Positions 7,416 to 17,271 of a DNA stretch of 64,000 nucleotides are shown here, one piece after another. The DNA is taken from positions 1 to 64,000 of the forward strand of contig ONEB01000001.1 in the NCBI GenBank assembly GCA_900316745.1, written 5' to 3'. The translations under genes and the position numbers were made by a program. A model generated the notes under the pieces. The model made no database searches and had not been told where the DNA came from. It worked only from the letters and a program-made list of their open reading frames with translations. Numbering within the stretch: position 1 is the first letter of the stretch; every line of letters begins with the position of its first letter. The DNA comes from an uncultured Eubacteriales bacterium. GTDB taxonomy: Bacteria; Bacillota; Clostridia; Oscillospirales; Oscillospiraceae.

Positions 7416-9481
7416 GCATCTACACACCCGACACGCCCGTCTCCGCGCTGCGGGGCATCGGGCCGAAAAAGGCAGAGGCATTTGAAAAGCTTGGCGTCCG
7501 CACACTCCGCGATCTCGTTTCGCTCTTTCCGCGCCGATATGAGGACCGCACGCATTTTACGCCCATTGCAGCAGCGCTGCCGGATCAGCCGGTGTGCATC
7601 CGCGCGATGGTGGCGCAGGAGCCGCGCTTAAACCGCATCCGCCGCGGCATGGAGATCGTAAAGCTCCGCGCCGTGGATGATTCCGGAGCGATGGACGTAA
7701 GCTACTTCAACCAAAGCTACCGCAAAAACTCGCTCCACAAGGGCGAAACCTATATCTTTTACGGCAAGGTCACCCTGAACGGGCGCTTTCGCGCCATGAC
7801 CAACCCCGTCACCGAGCAGGCGGCGCGCTCCGGCTCCGCCGACAGCGTGACGGGACGCATCATGCCCATTTACCCGCTCGCGGCGGGACTGACGCAGCGC
7901 ATCCTGCTCGACAGCGTAAAGACCGCGCTGGGCGTGTGCCTGCCTGCAATACCGGACATACTGCCGGACTCCGTGGTGCAGGAATACGGCCTCGCGCGGG
8001 CACATTACGCCTACGAAAACATCCATCTCCCCGCCGACCTCGGAAAGCTCGAGCTGGCGCGGCGTCGGCTCATCTTTGAGGAGCTGTTCGTCCTCGCGTG
8101 CGCCATGCGTCGTCTGCGCGCCGACCGCACCGCGCAGACGGGGCAGAAGCTCCGGCGCTTCGACTGTGAGGAATTCTACCGCACGCTCCCGTTCAGTCCC
8201 ACGAACGCCCAGCGGCGCGCGGTACAGGCAGCGGTGGACGATCTCTGCTCGGGCTCTGCCATGAACCGGCTCGTGCAGGGCGACGTCGGATCGGGCAAGA
8301 CGCTCGTCGCGGCGGCCTGCATCTGGTATGCGCACAAAAACGGCTGCCAGAGCGCTTTCATGGCGCCGACGGAAATCCTCGCCGAGCAGCATGAGGCAAC
8401 GCTCAAAGCTTTTCTGGAGCCTCTGCACATCTGCGTCGCGCGGCTGACGGGCTCCATGACCGCAAAGCAGAAGCGCGGCGTCTACGAGGCGCTCTCGGAC
8501 GGCCGCATCGACGTCGTGGTCGGCACGCACGCGCTCATTCAGGACGCGGTGCAGTTTCAAAATCTCGCGCTCGTCGTCACCGACGAGCAGCATCGCTTCG
8601 GCGTGCAGCAGCGCGCGGCGCTCGGCGGCAAGGGCGACAAGGTGCACACGCTCGTCATGAGCGCGACGCCGATTCCCCGCACGCTGGCTCTGATGATCTA
8701 CGGCGACCTCGACGTGTCCGTCATCGACGAGCTGCCGCCGGGACGCCATCCGATTGAAACCTACGTTGTGGACGAGCGCTACCGCGAACGGCTCACGGCG
8801 TTTATCGACAAGCTCATTTCCGAGGGGCGGCAGGCGTTCGTCGTCTGCCCGATGGTCGAGGAAAACGACGAGCTTCCCTCGGAGCTCAAATCCGCCGAGG
8901 AGCACGCCCGCACGCTGCAGGAGCTGCTTCCCCACCGGCGCGTGGCCTGCATCCACGGACGCATGAAGGCGAAGGACAAGGAGGCCGTCATGTCGGCCTT
9001 CGTGCGCGGAGAAACGGATGTACTCGTCGCGACGACCGTCATTGAGGTCGGTGTGGATGTGCCGAACGCGGCGCTCATGATCGTGGAAAACGCTGAGCGC
9101 TTCGGTCTGTCGCAGCTGCACCAGCTGCGCGGACGCATCGGGCGCGGCAGGTTCCAGAGCTACTGCATCCTCGTCTCCGACTCCACGACGGACGAGGCCA
9201 AGGCGCGCCTGAAAGTCATGAAAGAGACCTCCGACGGCTTCAAAATTGCGGAGGCGGATCTGCGCCAGCGCGGTCCCGGCGACTTCTTCGGCAGCCGCCA
9301 GCACGGTCTGCCGGAGATGCACATCGCCGATCTCTGCGCCGACATGAGCGTTCTGGAGGACGCGAGGGACGCCGCCGAGGCGCTCTTAAAGGAGGACCCC
9401 GATCTCTCCGAACCCGAACACGCGGCGCTCAGGGCCAAGTGCGACCGGCTGTTTGCGTTGAACGCCGGGCGTATGAACTGA
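7412..9481 (+). CDS. recG: ATP-dependent DNA helicase RecG
   Basis: Branch-migration helicase that regresses stalled forks and processes recombination intermediates. The N-terminal wedge domain begins with a helix-hairpin-like LRGIGPKKAEAFEKLG. The helicase core has Walker A GDVGSGKT (290-297), DEQH (391-394), MSATPIPRTLALM, and motif VI in QLRGRIGRGRFQSYC. RQRGPGDFFGSRQHGLP is the RecG-specific TRG region. The 689-residue length is standard. The start ATG at 7412 overlaps the apbE stop; the much longer frame opening at 7214 is only apbE read in another frame. Confidence 0.95.
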   Translation: MSIYTPDTPVSALRGIGPKKAEAFEKLGVRTLRDLVSLFPRRYEDRTHFTPIAAALPDQPVCIRAMVAQEPRLNRIRRGMEIVKLRAVDDSGAMDVSYFNQSYRKNSLHKGETYIFYGKVTLNGRFRAMTNPVTEQAARSGSADSVTGRIMPIYPLAAGLTQRILLDSVKTALGVCLPAIPDILPDSVVQEYGLARAHYAYENIHLPADLGKLELARRRLIFEELFVLACAMRRLRADRTAQTGQKLRRFDCEEFYRTLPFSPTNAQRRAVQAAVDDLCSGSAMNRLVQGDVGSGKTLVAAACIWYAHKNGCQSAFMAPTEILAEQHEATLKAFLEPLHICVARLTGSMTAKQKRGVYEALSDGRIDVVVGTHALIQDAVQFQNLALVVTDEQHRFGVQQRAALGGKGDKVHTLVMSATPIPRTLALMIYGDLDVSVIDELPPGRHPIETYVVDERYRERLTAFIDKLISEGRQAFVVCPMVEENDELPSELKSAEEHARTLQELLPHRRVACIHGRMKAKDKEAVMSAFVRGETDVLVATTVIEVGVDVPNAALMIVENAERFGLSQLHQLRGRIGRGRFQSYCILVSDSTTDEAKARLKVMKETSDGFKIAEADLRQRGPGDFFGSRQHGLPEMHIADLCADMSVLEDARDAAEALLKEDPDLSEPEHAALRAKCDRLFALNAGRMN

Positions 9482-9489
9482 AAAAAGAA

Positions 9490-9530
9490 GTGGCTGATGC
9501 AAGTCCTTTGCATCAGCCACATTTTTTATT
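9490..9530. terminator. Bidirectional terminator between recG and ribF
   Basis: GTGGCTGATGCAA pairs with TTTGCATCAGCCAC around GTCC, with ATTTTTTATT on the + side and an A-rich flank (T-rich on the - strand) on the other. It serves convergent recG and ribF. Confidence 0.85.
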
Positions 9531-10420
9531 TAAGCGAAATATGCTCTGGTTGCCTCCGCGTCCCGGAGGATCTGGGCTTTGAGAGCGTCAATGCCGTCGA
9601 AGCGCTGCTCCGGGCGGAGAAACGCGTGGAACTCAATGCGCACCTGCCGGTCGTAGAGGTTGCCGGAGAAGTCAAGGATGTAGCTCTCGACACTCACGCG
9701 GTTTTCCCCGCTCACCGTCGGACGGACGCCGACGTTCGTGACGGCCAGATGCTCGCTGCCGTCCTCCAGAAAGGCCTTGGCGGCATATACGCCGTGGCGC
9801 GGAACGATGACGCCGTCGGGAAAGCGCATGTTGATCGTGGGCGTGCCCATCTTCGTGCCGAGGCGGTAGCCATAGTGCACGGTGTCCACGAGCGTATGCG
9901 GATGACCGAGATAGCGGTTGGCGGTCTCCATCTCGCCGGAGGCGATCAGCTCGCGGATGTAGGTGGAGCTCACGACGCGCCCATCGAGCTTGACGGCGGG
10001 GATGATATCGCAGCCGAGACCGTGCACGGCGCAGTAGTCTTTCAGCCGCTCCGCCGTGCCCTCGCCTTTCCAGCCGAAGCGGAAGTCATGCCCGACGACG
10101 ACCCATGCCGCGTCCATCTCCGTGACCAGCGTCTGGACGAAATCCTGCCACGGCATCTGCATGACGGTCTTGTCAAAGTGGATAAAAATGACGCTCTCGA
10201 TGCCGAACAGCCGCCGGATGAGATCCGCGCGTCCGTTGGCGCTGTTGATGAGCGGCACGTCCTTGCCGAACACGAGCGTATCCGGATGCACGTCAAAGCT
10301 CAGCGCGGACGGCGTGGCGCCGATCTCGGCAGCGCGTTCTTTCGTGCGGCGCAGCAGCGCCGCGTGTCCGATATGGATGCCGTCGAAAAAGCCGAGGGCG
10401 ATCACACGTTTTGTTCCCAT
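9530..10420 (-). CDS. ribF: Bifunctional riboflavin kinase / FAD synthetase
   Basis: Makes FMN and then FAD from riboflavin. The N-terminal FAD synthetase half has the nucleotidyltransferase motif GFFDGIHIGHAALL (10-23) and VGHDFRFGWKGEG with VVSSTYIRELIASGEM. The C-terminal kinase half has HTLVDTVHYGYRLGTKMGTPTINM and HAFLRPEQRFDGIDALKAQI. Length 296 is normal. It is the last gene of the rimP-nusA-infB operon, 15 bases after truB. Gene order truB-ribF is conserved in Firmicutes. Confidence 0.95.
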   Translation of the reverse strand: MGTKRVIALGFFDGIHIGHAALLRRTKERAAEIGATPSALSFDVHPDTLVFGKDVPLINSANGRADLIRRLFGIESVIFIHFDKTVMQMPWQDFVQTLVTEMDAAWVVVGHDFRFGWKGEGTAERLKDYCAVHGLGCDIIPAVKLDGRVVSSTYIRELIASGEMETANRYLGHPHTLVDTVHYGYRLGTKMGTPTINMRFPDGVIVPRHGVYAAKAFLEDGSEHLAVTNVGVRPTVSGENRVSVESYILDFSGNLYDRQVRIEFHAFLRPEQRFDGIDALKAQILRDAEATRAYFA

Positions 10421-10435
10421 AAGCCTGTTGTTCCT

Positions 10436-11296
10436 TTAGTAAAATCGTTTGATGGCGTTCGCGGTGCCGTCTCTCATCTCGCCGAGCATCAGGAAATCGC
10501 CGTTTTGTCCGTAGACGCGATAAACCCCGTCGGGCGCGTCGCAAGAGAAAGCGACGCCGTTGCGGCACAGGCGCTCCTGCGGGGCGCTGAGCGTCACGGC
10601 AGGGTGCGAGCGAAACACGCTGTCAAGCGGCATCAAAAGCGTCTGCGCTTCCTCACGCGGCATTTGGGCGAGCGCCTGCACTGTGTGCGCCTCGCGGACC
10701 GCGTAGTCGCCGACAGAGATGCGCCGCAGCGCCGAGAGCGTGCCGCCGCAGCCGAGCTTTTCGCCGAGATCATGGCACAGCGTGCGGATATAGGTGCCCT
10801 TGGAGCACGTCACGTCGAGCAGCCAGTCGCCGTCGATGCTGCCGATCAGCTCCAGACGGTGGATCGTGACCGGACGGGCGGCGCGCTCCACTTCCCCGCC
10901 GCAGCGGGCAACGTCGTACAGGCGCTTGCCGTCCACCTTGATGGCGGAGTACATGGGCGGCACCTGCAAAATCTCACCCCGGAAGGCGCTGAGCGCGGCT
11001 TCAAGCTCGGAGCGCGTCACATGCTGCTCTCTCTGCGCGAGCACACGTCCGGTGATATCCTGCGTATCCGTCACAACGCCGAGGCGCAGGCGGGCGATAT
11101 AACGCTTTTCACGCGCCTCGGCAAAGGACACCGCCTTGGTCGCGCGGCCGAGAAAGACGACGAGCAGCCCCGTCGCCATCGGGTCGAGCGTTCCGGCATG
11201 CCCGATGCGCTTTTCGCCGAACACGCCGCGGAGCTTTGCCACCACGTCGTGGCTTGTCCAGTCGGCGGGCTTGTCTACAAGCAATACGCCGTTCAT
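10436..11296 (-). CDS. truB: tRNA pseudouridine(55) synthase
   Basis: Converts U55 in the T-loop of tRNA to pseudouridine. Catalytic Asp38 sits in GHAGTLDPMATGLL; further motifs are KRYIARLRLGVVTDTQD, QVPPMYSAIKVDGKRLYDVAR and SKGTYIRTLCHDLG. The ATG at 11296 is chosen because it overlaps the nrnA stop (ATGA) and has GCGGAG 8 bases upstream; an in-frame ATG at 11305 would add three residues. The C-terminal tail (PUA-like segment) is short. Product of 286 residues. Confidence 0.95.
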   Translation of the reverse strand: MNGVLLVDKPADWTSHDVVAKLRGVFGEKRIGHAGTLDPMATGLLVVFLGRATKAVSFAEAREKRYIARLRLGVVTDTQDITGRVLAQREQHVTRSELEAALSAFRGEILQVPPMYSAIKVDGKRLYDVARCGGEVERAARPVTIHRLELIGSIDGDWLLDVTCSKGTYIRTLCHDLGEKLGCGGTLSALRRISVGDYAVREAHTVQALAQMPREEAQTLLMPLDSVFRSHPAVTLSAPQERLCRNGVAFSCDAPDGVYRVYGQNGDFLMLGEMRDGTANAIKRFY

Positions 11297-12231
11297 GCCG
11301 GCCACTCCGCGTCGATGGCCTTCAGCAGACGCTCCACCGCCGTATCGGGATCACAGTCGAGCGTGCAGCCTGCTGCCATCTTGTGGCCGCCGCCGCCGAA
11401 GTGCGCGCAGACGGCGCAGGAATCGACCTCGGGCGTGGAGCGGACGGAGATCTTGCTCTGTCCGTTTTCCTGCTCGCGCACGAGCACGGAAACGATGCTG
11501 CTGTCGATCCTGCCGGGCAGTCCCGCGAGATCCTCGCAATCGTTTTCCTCCGCGCCGCAATCGGCAAGAAGCTGTCTTGTGACGACGGCAACGGTAATTT
11601 TGCCGTCCCGGTAAAAGCGCATGCCGGAGAAGATCGCGCCCTCCAGCAGCACCCGCGCGCGGGAGACCTTGCGGAAGAAGTCATGCACAACATCGTGGTG
11701 CTTTGCGCCGCAGTCGATCAGGTGCGCGGCGGTGCGCAGGGTGTCGGCGTTCGTGTTCATATACTGAAAGCAGCCGCAGTCCGTCGTGACCGCGATATAG
11801 AGAAGCGTCGCCTCCTCGCCCGTGAGACTGCCGGTCATCGTCTCGATGAGCTCCGCCACGATCTCGCCGCAGGACGAGCGCGCGCCGTTTAAGAGCGTGA
11901 GCGGCGCGTAGAGGCTGTTCGACGGATGATGATCGACACAGAAGTCCGGCGTACCCTCGTATCCGAGCGGAAACAGCCCCGGCGTCGCGATATCGACGGC
12001 AACGGTGCACTTCGGCTGAAAGCTCTCCGGCGCCTCATAAGCGCCGACATAGGCTTTCACGCGCGGCACGGTCTGGGGATTCGGGAAGATATATGCCGTC
12101 TTCCCCATGCGTCTGAGCGCACTGCACAGCGCCGCGCCCGAGCCGAGCGTGTCCCCGTCCGGACGGCGGTGGGAGAGGATAAGATAATCATTCTGCTCCA
12201 GCAGCGCCTCGGCAAAGGTCAGCGTGTTCAT
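11293..12231 (-). CDS. nrnA: DHH-family oligoribonuclease / pAp phosphatase
   Basis: Degrades nanoRNAs and 3'-phosphoadenosine 5'-phosphate. The DHH domain carries metal ligands in SHRRPDGDTLGSG (H21, D25, D27), TVAVDIATP and CVDHHPSN; DHHA1 has the GGGGHKMAAG signature near the end. Length 312 fits NrnA of Bacillus. Its start overlaps the rbfA stop by 4 bases and its stop overlaps truB. The position between rbfA and truB is the usual one in Clostridia. Confidence 0.92.
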   Translation of the reverse strand: MNTLTFAEALLEQNDYLILSHRRPDGDTLGSGAALCSALRRMGKTAYIFPNPQTVPRVKAYVGAYEAPESFQPKCTVAVDIATPGLFPLGYEGTPDFCVDHHPSNSLYAPLTLLNGARSSCGEIVAELIETMTGSLTGEEATLLYIAVTTDCGCFQYMNTNADTLRTAAHLIDCGAKHHDVVHDFFRKVSRARVLLEGAIFSGMRFYRDGKITVAVVTRQLLADCGAEENDCEDLAGLPGRIDSSIVSVLVREQENGQSKISVRSTPEVDSCAVCAHFGGGGHKMAAGCTLDCDPDTAVERLLKAIDAEWPA

Positions 12232-12590
12232 GCCTCATCCTCCGAGCTGCCGGTGTCGAGCTTCTCGATCAGGCCCGAGATATACGCGCCCTGCTCGATA
12301 GAGTGGTCGATCTCAAATACGAGCTCCGGCGTATAGCGCAGGTTCAGGCTCGAGCCGAGCTCACGGCGCAGCCAGCCGGACGCGGATTTCAGACCGCGCC
12401 TGAATTCCTTTTCGTTTTCCATCCCCAGCACGGACAGCCACACCTTGGCATAGCGCAGATCGCCCGTGGTCTCCACGCGCGTGACGCTGATCATGCCCTG
12501 CTGCACACGGGGATCCTTCACCTGACCCAGAAGCCGGGACAGGCAGAAGCGGATATCGTCATTCGTTCTTGCAAGCTTGTTGGATGCCAT
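12228..12590 (-). CDS. rbfA: 30S ribosome-binding factor A
   Basis: Late 30S assembly and cold-adaptation factor that binds near helix 1 of 16S rRNA. The 120-residue protein has the single KH-like fold signature: ISVTRVETTGDLRYAKVWLSV, then GWLRRELGSSLNLRYTPELVFEIDHSIEQG. AAAGGAG precedes the ATG. It lies downstream of infB after a hairpin that may reduce read-through. Confidence 0.95.
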   Translation of the reverse strand: MASNKLARTNDDIRFCLSRLLGQVKDPRVQQGMISVTRVETTGDLRYAKVWLSVLGMENEKEFRRGLKSASGWLRRELGSSLNLRYTPELVFEIDHSIEQGAYISGLIEKLDTGSSEDEA

Positions 12591-12608
12591 ATAAGCTCCT
12601 TTCTATCG

Positions 12609-12638
12609 GAAAACGCCGCCTCCTCGCAGGAGGCGGCG
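12609..12638 (-). terminator. Internal hairpin between infB and rbfA
   Basis: On the - strand CGCCGCCTCCT pairs with AGGAGGCGGCG around a 3-nt loop, followed by TTTTCC. The genes on either side belong to one operon, so this is probably a partial terminator or RNA-processing stem that lowers rbfA-nrnA-truB-ribF relative to infB. Confidence 0.6.
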
Positions 12639-12652
12639 CTTTATCGTGTGTG

Positions 12653-14998
12653 TTACTGCTGGATCTGCTCCATGACGAAGACTTCGATGATGTCGCCTTC
12701 CTTGATGTCGTTGAACTTCTCCACCTGCAGGCCGCATTCATAGCCGGAGGCGACCTCCTTGACGTCGTCCTTGAAGCGGCGCAGCGAGGCCAGGTCGCCC
12801 TCGTACACGACGACGTTGTCGCGCAGGACGCGGACCTTGCTGTTGCGGACGATCTTGCCGTCCTGCACATAGCCGCCGCAGACGGTGCCGACCTTGGAGA
12901 CCTTGAAGGTCTGACGGATCTCGACGTGACCGATGACCTTCTCCTCGAACTTCGGCGCGAGCATGCCCTTCATGGCGGCCTCGATCTCGTTGATGCAGTC
13001 GTAGATGACGCGGTACATGCGCATCTCGACGCCCATGCGGGTTGCATGGTCACGGGCGGCATTGTCCGGACGGACGTTGAAGCCCACGATCAGCGCGCCG
13101 GAGGTGGAGGCGAGCATGACGTCGCTCTCGTTGATGGCGCCGACGCCGGAATGGATCACGCGCACGCGCACCTCGTCGTTGGAGAGCTTTTCGAGACTGG
13201 ATTTGACCGCCTCGGCGCTGCCCTGCACGTCGGCCTTGACGATGATGTTGAAATCCTTCATCTCGCCCTGCTGGATGCGGGCAAAGAGATCGTCCAGAGA
13301 GACCTTCTTGTTGCCGGCGTTGGCAGCGTCCTTCTTCTGCTGCTTGCGCTCGGCAACGAGCTCGCGCGCCATGCGCTCGTCATCGACGGCGTTGAACACA
13401 TCGCCCGCGCTCGGGACCTCGGACATGCCGGAGATCTCGACGGGGATGGAGGGGCCGGCCTCGGTGATGCGCTGGCCCTTGTCGTTCACCATCGTGCGGG
13501 CACGGCCGACGCTGGTGCCGGCAATGATGACGTCGCCCTGATGGAGCGTGCCGTTCTGCACGAGGACGGTCATGACAGGGCCGCGGCCCTTGTCCAGACG
13601 CGCCTCGATGACGGTGCCCTTTGCGGCGCGGTTGGGGTTGGCCTTGAGCTCCTGCACCTCGGCGAGGAGGACGAGGTTTTCGAGGAGACTGTCGATGCCC
13701 TCGCCGGTCTTCGCGGAGATCGGACAGATGATCGTCTCGCCGCCCCACTCTTCGGGGACGAGCTCATACTCGGTGAGCTGCTGCTTGATGCGTTCGGGGT
13801 TCGCGCCGTGGACGTCCATCTTGTTGATCGCCACGACGAGCGGGATGCCCGCCGCCTTGGCATGGTTGATGGACTCGACGGTCTGCGGCATGATGCCGTC
13901 GTCCGCCGCGACCACAAGGATCGCAATGTCCGTGACCATCGCGCCGCGGGCGCGCATGGAGGTGAACGCCTCGTGGCCCGGGGTATCGAGGAACGTGACG
14001 GGCTTATCGCCCACCATGACGCGGTAAGCGCCGATATGCTGCGTGATGCCGCCGGCCTCGCCGGAGACGACGTTGGAGCGGCGGATATAGTCCAGAAGGC
14101 TGGTCTTGCCGTGGTCGACGTGACCCATGACGACGACGACGGGCGCGCGCGGAATCAGATCCTCCTCGCGGTCCTCGTGATCGTCGATCAGGCGCTCCTC
14201 GACCGTGACGATGACCTCGTGCTCAACCTTGCAGCCGAGCTCCATCGCGACGAGCGCGGCGGTGTCATAGTCGATCAGATCGGACAGGGACGCCATGACG
14301 CCCAGCTTCATCAGGCGGCGCACGACCTCGGCGCCGGTCTTCTTCATGCGGGTCGCGAGCTCGCCGACGGAGATCTCATCCGGGATCTGCACCTTGAGCT
14401 GCTGCTTGCGCGCGATCTCCAGCTGGAGGCGCTGCATCTTCTCGCGCTCCTCCTGCTTGCGCTTGTTGGAGGCCGCCTGCTGCGCGTTCTGACGGCGCTG
14501 GCGGTCGCGGTTCTGGATCTTCTGCTTGCCGTTGCCGCCCTTCTTCTGCAGATTCTTGGCGCGCTGGTCATCGGCAAGATCGTCCAGATGCTGGTCATAC
14601 TTGGAGAGGTTCGTGGTCGCGCCGCGCGTGTCCACAACGCGCTTTTCAGCGACCTTGCGGGGCACATGGGGCTTTTGCGCCTTCTCCTGCTTCGGCTGCG
14701 GAGCAGGCTGCGCAGCGGCCGCCGGCGCGGCTGCCTTGCCCTCCGCCGGAGCGGCGGCGGGCGCGGTCTCCTTGGGCTTTTCCGCCTTGGGCGGCACCTT
14801 GAAGACCTCCTCCAGACTCTCGATCTGGTTGTGCTGCGTCAGATATTCAAAGATCACGTTCAGCTCCGGATCCTCCAGCACCTGCATGTGGTTTTTGGGG
14901 GTCGTTGCATAGTCGGTAAGGATCTGGGTGATCTCCTTGGAGGTCTTTCCGAAATCCTTGCCCACCTCGTGCACTCTGTATTTGATCATTCCGCTCAT
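12653..14998 (-). CDS. infB: Translation initiation factor IF-2
   Basis: GTPase that places initiator tRNA on the 30S subunit and joins subunits. A variable N-terminal region (about 1-270) is rich in Ala, Lys and Pro. The G domain follows: GHVDHGKT at 292-299, [12 protein letters not shown], then beta-barrel domains and the C-terminal initiator-tRNA domain ending with [23 protein letters not shown]. Length 781. The start ATG overlaps the ylxQ stop by 4 bases. The long + strand frame opposite it is an antisense shadow. Confidence 0.97.
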   Translation of the reverse strand: MSGMIKYRVHEVGKDFGKTSKEITQILTDYATTPKNHMQVLEDPELNVIFEYLTQHNQIESLEEVFKVPPKAEKPKETAPAAAPAEGKAAAPAAAAQPAPQPKQEKAQKPHVPRKVAEKRVVDTRGATTNLSKYDQHLDDLADDQRAKNLQKKGGNGKQKIQNRDRQRRQNAQQAASNKRKQEEREKMQRLQLEIARKQQLKVQIPDEISVGELATRMKKTGAEVVRRLMKLGVMASLSDLIDYDTAALVAMELGCKVEHEVIVTVEERLIDDHEDREEDLIPRAPVVVVMGHVDHGKTSLLDYIRRSNVVSGEAGGITQHIGAYRVMVGDKPVTFLDTPGHEAFTSMRARGAMVTDIAILVVAADDGIMPQTVESINHAKAAGIPLVVAINKMDVHGANPERIKQQLTEYELVPEEWGGETIICPISAKTGEGIDSLLENLVLLAEVQELKANPNRAAKGTVIEARLDKGRGPVMTVLVQNGTLHQGDVIIAGTSVGRARTMVNDKGQRITEAGPSIPVEISGMSEVPSAGDVFNAVDDERMARELVAERKQQKKDAANAGNKKVSLDDLFARIQQGEMKDFNIIVKADVQGSAEAVKSSLEKLSNDEVRVRVIHSGVGAINESDVMLASTSGALIVGFNVRPDNAARDHATRMGVEMRMYRVIYDCINEIEAAMKGMLAPKFEEKVIGHVEIRQTFKVSKVGTVCGGYVQDGKIVRNSKVRVLRDNVVVYEGDLASLRRFKDDVKEVASGYECGLQVEKFNDIKEGDIIEVFVMEQIQQ

Positions 14999-15411
14999 TC
15001 AATCGTCCTCCTCTTGCCAATTCTCGCACCTGCGCCGCCGGAACGTTTCCGGTGAGCCTGCTGCTGCGCTTTGAGCGCATCCGCGAGGGTGCGATCGCTC
15101 GCTTCATACTCGTCTGCAAGGGCTGCGGCAAACGCCGCGGCAAAGCCGAGATCGGTCACTGCCAGCATCGAACAGCCTGCCTTTGAGACGAGATCGGATA
15201 TGGTTTGTTTTTCATACGGAAGCCGTGTCACCGGCACGCTGCGCGCATGGGCAAACGTCTCCGCCCGCTTCTGGGCGTTGGCGGATGCGTCGGCTGCAAG
15301 ACAGATCAAAACCGCTCTGCCGTTTTTGGCGGCGGCTCCGGTATCGGTCTCGCCGATCGCGACGGCGTTGGCTCTGCGCATCAGGCCGAGATAGCCAAGT
15401 GCCTTATCCAT
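14995..15411 (-). CDS. L7Ae/L30e-family ribosomal protein (YlxQ)
   Basis: Small RNA-binding protein (138 residues) of the L7Ae/L30e/S12e fold, the YlxQ position in the Bacillus nusA operon. The core reads [34 protein letters not shown] and [23 protein letters not shown], ending in a basic tail. YlxQ probably binds kink-turn RNA but its target is unsettled. The ATG at 15411 has GGAGG upstream and overlaps the end of ylxR by 8 bases. A longer frame to 15447 would run through ylxR codons and is less likely. Confidence 0.88.
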   Translation of the reverse strand: MDKALGYLGLMRRANAVAIGETDTGAAAKNGRAVLICLAADASANAQKRAETFAHARSVPVTRLPYEKQTISDLVSKAGCSMLAVTDLGFAAAFAAALADEYEASDRTLADALKAQQQAHRKRSGGAGARIGKRRTIE

Positions 15412-15679
15412 CCGCGCCCGCCTCCATCTGCCGCCGGAGCGCCGCATACACCTCGTCGGGGATGGCGGCGTTGAACGCGCGCTCGAGCGCGCGGCTCTTC
15501 ACGGCTTTTTTCAGGCAGTCCGGATCGGAGCAGACATACGCCCCGCGCCCCGGCGCTTTCCCCTTGAAGTCCAGCGTGATCTCACTGCCGTCGGGCGATT
15601 TCACCACGCGGATCAGGGCGCCTTTCGGCTTCATTTCGCGGCAGCCGAGGCATTGCCGCATCGGGATTTTCTTCGGCAT
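15404..15679 (-). CDS. ylxR: YlxR/RnpM RNA-binding protein
   Basis: A 91-residue YlxR (DUF448) protein; in Bacillus the homologue RnpM binds and modulates RNase P RNA. The family signature RQCLGCREMKPKGALIRVV is near the N-terminus, then KAPGRGAYVCSDPDCLKKAVK. The CxxC and CxxxxC cysteines are kept. AGGAGG precedes the start. It lies between nusA and ylxQ as usual. Confidence 0.92.
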   Translation of the reverse strand: MPKKIPMRQCLGCREMKPKGALIRVVKSPDGSEITLDFKGKAPGRGAYVCSDPDCLKKAVKSRALERAFNAAIPDEVYAALRRQMEAGADG

Positions 15680-15701
15680 CTCGACTACCTCCTTTGATAA
15701 A

Positions 15702-16754
15702 TTAAGCCTCGCTTTCGGGCTTGATATCGATCTTATAGCCCGTGAGCTTGGCGGCGAGGCGGGCGTTCTGGCCCTCCTTGCCGATGGCGAGGGACAGCTG
15801 GCTGTCCGGCACGACGACGCGGCAGCTTCTGCCCTCCTCGAGGAGCGTGACGCTCACGACCTCGGACGGGGCGAGCGCCGCGGCGATGAATTCCTCGGGC
15901 GTCTCGCTGTATTTCACGATGTCGATCTTCTCACCGCCGAGGGCGTCGACGATGCTCGCCACGCGGCCGCCCTTCGGGCCGACGCAGGCGCCGATGGGAT
16001 CGACGGCCGGGTCCTCGGACCAGACGGCCATCTTGGTGCGGCTGCCGGCCTCGCGGGCGATGGATTTGATCTCGACGTCGCCGTCGAAGATCTCGGGCAC
16101 TTCCAGCTCGAACAGGCGCTTGACCAGGCCGGGGTGGGTGCGGCTGATGAGCACCTGCGGACCGCGCGTGGAACGGCGGACCTCCACTACATAGACCTTG
16201 ATGCGGTCGCCCTCGCGCAGCACCTCGCCGCGGATGCATTCCTGCGGAGAGAGCATGGCGTCGGTGTAGTCGGAATTGGAGCTGATCTTGATATAGATGT
16301 TGCCGGTGCGGGGGTCAATCTTGTTGACGACGCCCGTGAGCACCTCGTGCTCCTTGGAGTTGAACTCCTCATAGATCATGCCGCGCTCGGCCTCGCGGAT
16401 GCCCTGGATGATAACCTGCTTGGCTGCCTGCGCCGCAATACGGCCGAACTTCTTGGTCTCGACCGGCACGTTCACCACGTCGCCGAGCTTGGCGCGCTTG
16501 GTGATTTTTTTCGCGGCGTCGAGATTGATCTCGTAGTAGGGATCCGAAACCTCCTCGACGACGGTCTTTTTCACAACCATGTCGATCTTGCGCTTGGCCT
16601 CGTCGAGGATGACCTCGATATTGTCGCCGCAGTCGGGCGTGTCCTTGCGGTAGGCCGTGAGCATGGCCTGGTTGATCTTGTTGTACATATACTCGCGGGG
16701 AATGCCCTTTTCGCGCTCGATGTCTGCGATGGCTTCAAAGAATTCTGCGTTCAT
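15702..16754 (-). CDS. nusA: Transcription termination/antitermination protein NusA
   Basis: Binds RNA polymerase, promotes pausing and stimulates weak intrinsic terminators. Order of domains: N-terminal polymerase-binding domain (1-130), S1 domain (HEVLTGVVNKID onward), KH1 (GACVGPKGGRVASIVDALGGEKIDIV) and KH2 (LAIGKEGQNARLAAKLTGYKIDI). It ends after KH2 at 350 residues, without C-terminal acidic repeats, as is normal in Firmicutes. A terminator hairpin in the operon leader fits autoregulation by NusA. Confidence 0.96.
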   Translation of the reverse strand: MNAEFFEAIADIEREKGIPREYMYNKINQAMLTAYRKDTPDCGDNIEVILDEAKRKIDMVVKKTVVEEVSDPYYEINLDAAKKITKRAKLGDVVNVPVETKKFGRIAAQAAKQVIIQGIREAERGMIYEEFNSKEHEVLTGVVNKIDPRTGNIYIKISSNSDYTDAMLSPQECIRGEVLREGDRIKVYVVEVRRSTRGPQVLISRTHPGLVKRLFELEVPEIFDGDVEIKSIAREAGSRTKMAVWSEDPAVDPIGACVGPKGGRVASIVDALGGEKIDIVKYSETPEEFIAAALAPSEVVSVTLLEEGRSCRVVVPDSQLSLAIGKEGQNARLAAKLTGYKIDIKPESEA

Positions 16755-16772
16755 TGTCGTATGCTTCCTCTC

Positions 16773-17228
16773 TTAAAACGTAACGTGCAGGCGAACCTGC
16801 GCAACGGTGGATTTCGGGAATGTCATGTCGGCGCCGCCCACGGTGGCGATCACGTCGCCGTCGGCATATTCTTTCAGCGCGCCGACAAACGTCTTGCGGC
16901 CGTCGCGGGGCTGGTAGAGCTTGATCTCAACGTCATGTCCCATGAAGCGCGCAAAGTCGCCGGGGCGCTTCAAAACGCGCTCGGCGCCGGCGGAGGACAC
17001 CTCAAACACATAGCTCTCGGGGATGGGGTCGGCCTCGTCCAGCACGGGATCGAGCGCGCGGCTGAAATCCTCGCAGTCCTGAATGGACACCCCGCCCTCT
17101 TTATCGATATAGACACGCAGGAACCGCGTACCCGCCTCTTTGACGAATTCCACGTCCCAGATCTCGCAGCCCAGCTGCTCGGCAACCGGCTGCGCCAACG
17201 CCGTGACGGCGTCTGTAATCTTGCTCAT
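16773..17228 (-). CDS. rimP: Ribosome maturation factor RimP
   Basis: 30S assembly factor. Family features: LGCEIWDVEFVKEAGTRFLRVYIDKEGGVSIQDCEDFSRALDPVLDE and YVFEVSSAGAERVLKRPGDFARFMGHDVEI. The ATG at 17228 has TGGAGA upstream with 7-8 nt spacing; an in-frame ATG at 17270 lies in the leader hairpin region and is rejected. Product of 151 residues. First gene of the rimP-nusA-ylxR-ylxQ-infB-rbfA-nrnA-truB-ribF operon. Confidence 0.93.
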   Translation of the reverse strand: MSKITDAVTALAQPVAEQLGCEIWDVEFVKEAGTRFLRVYIDKEGGVSIQDCEDFSRALDPVLDEADPIPESYVFEVSSAGAERVLKRPGDFARFMGHDVEIKLYQPRDGRKTFVGALKEYADGDVIATVGGADMTFPKSTVAQVRLHVTF

Positions 17229-17271
17229 AAACGAATCTCCATTGGTCGGTGTTTTTCTGTCAATACACACG

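Noticed and set aside
9497-11614. + strand frame of 705 codons opposite ribF and truB
   Set aside because: It spans two convincing genes on the other strand and reads through the recG terminator.
12569-15055. + strand frame of 828 codons opposite infB
   Set aside because: GC-rich antisense shadow; Asp/Leu/His-rich translation mirrors the IF-2 codons.
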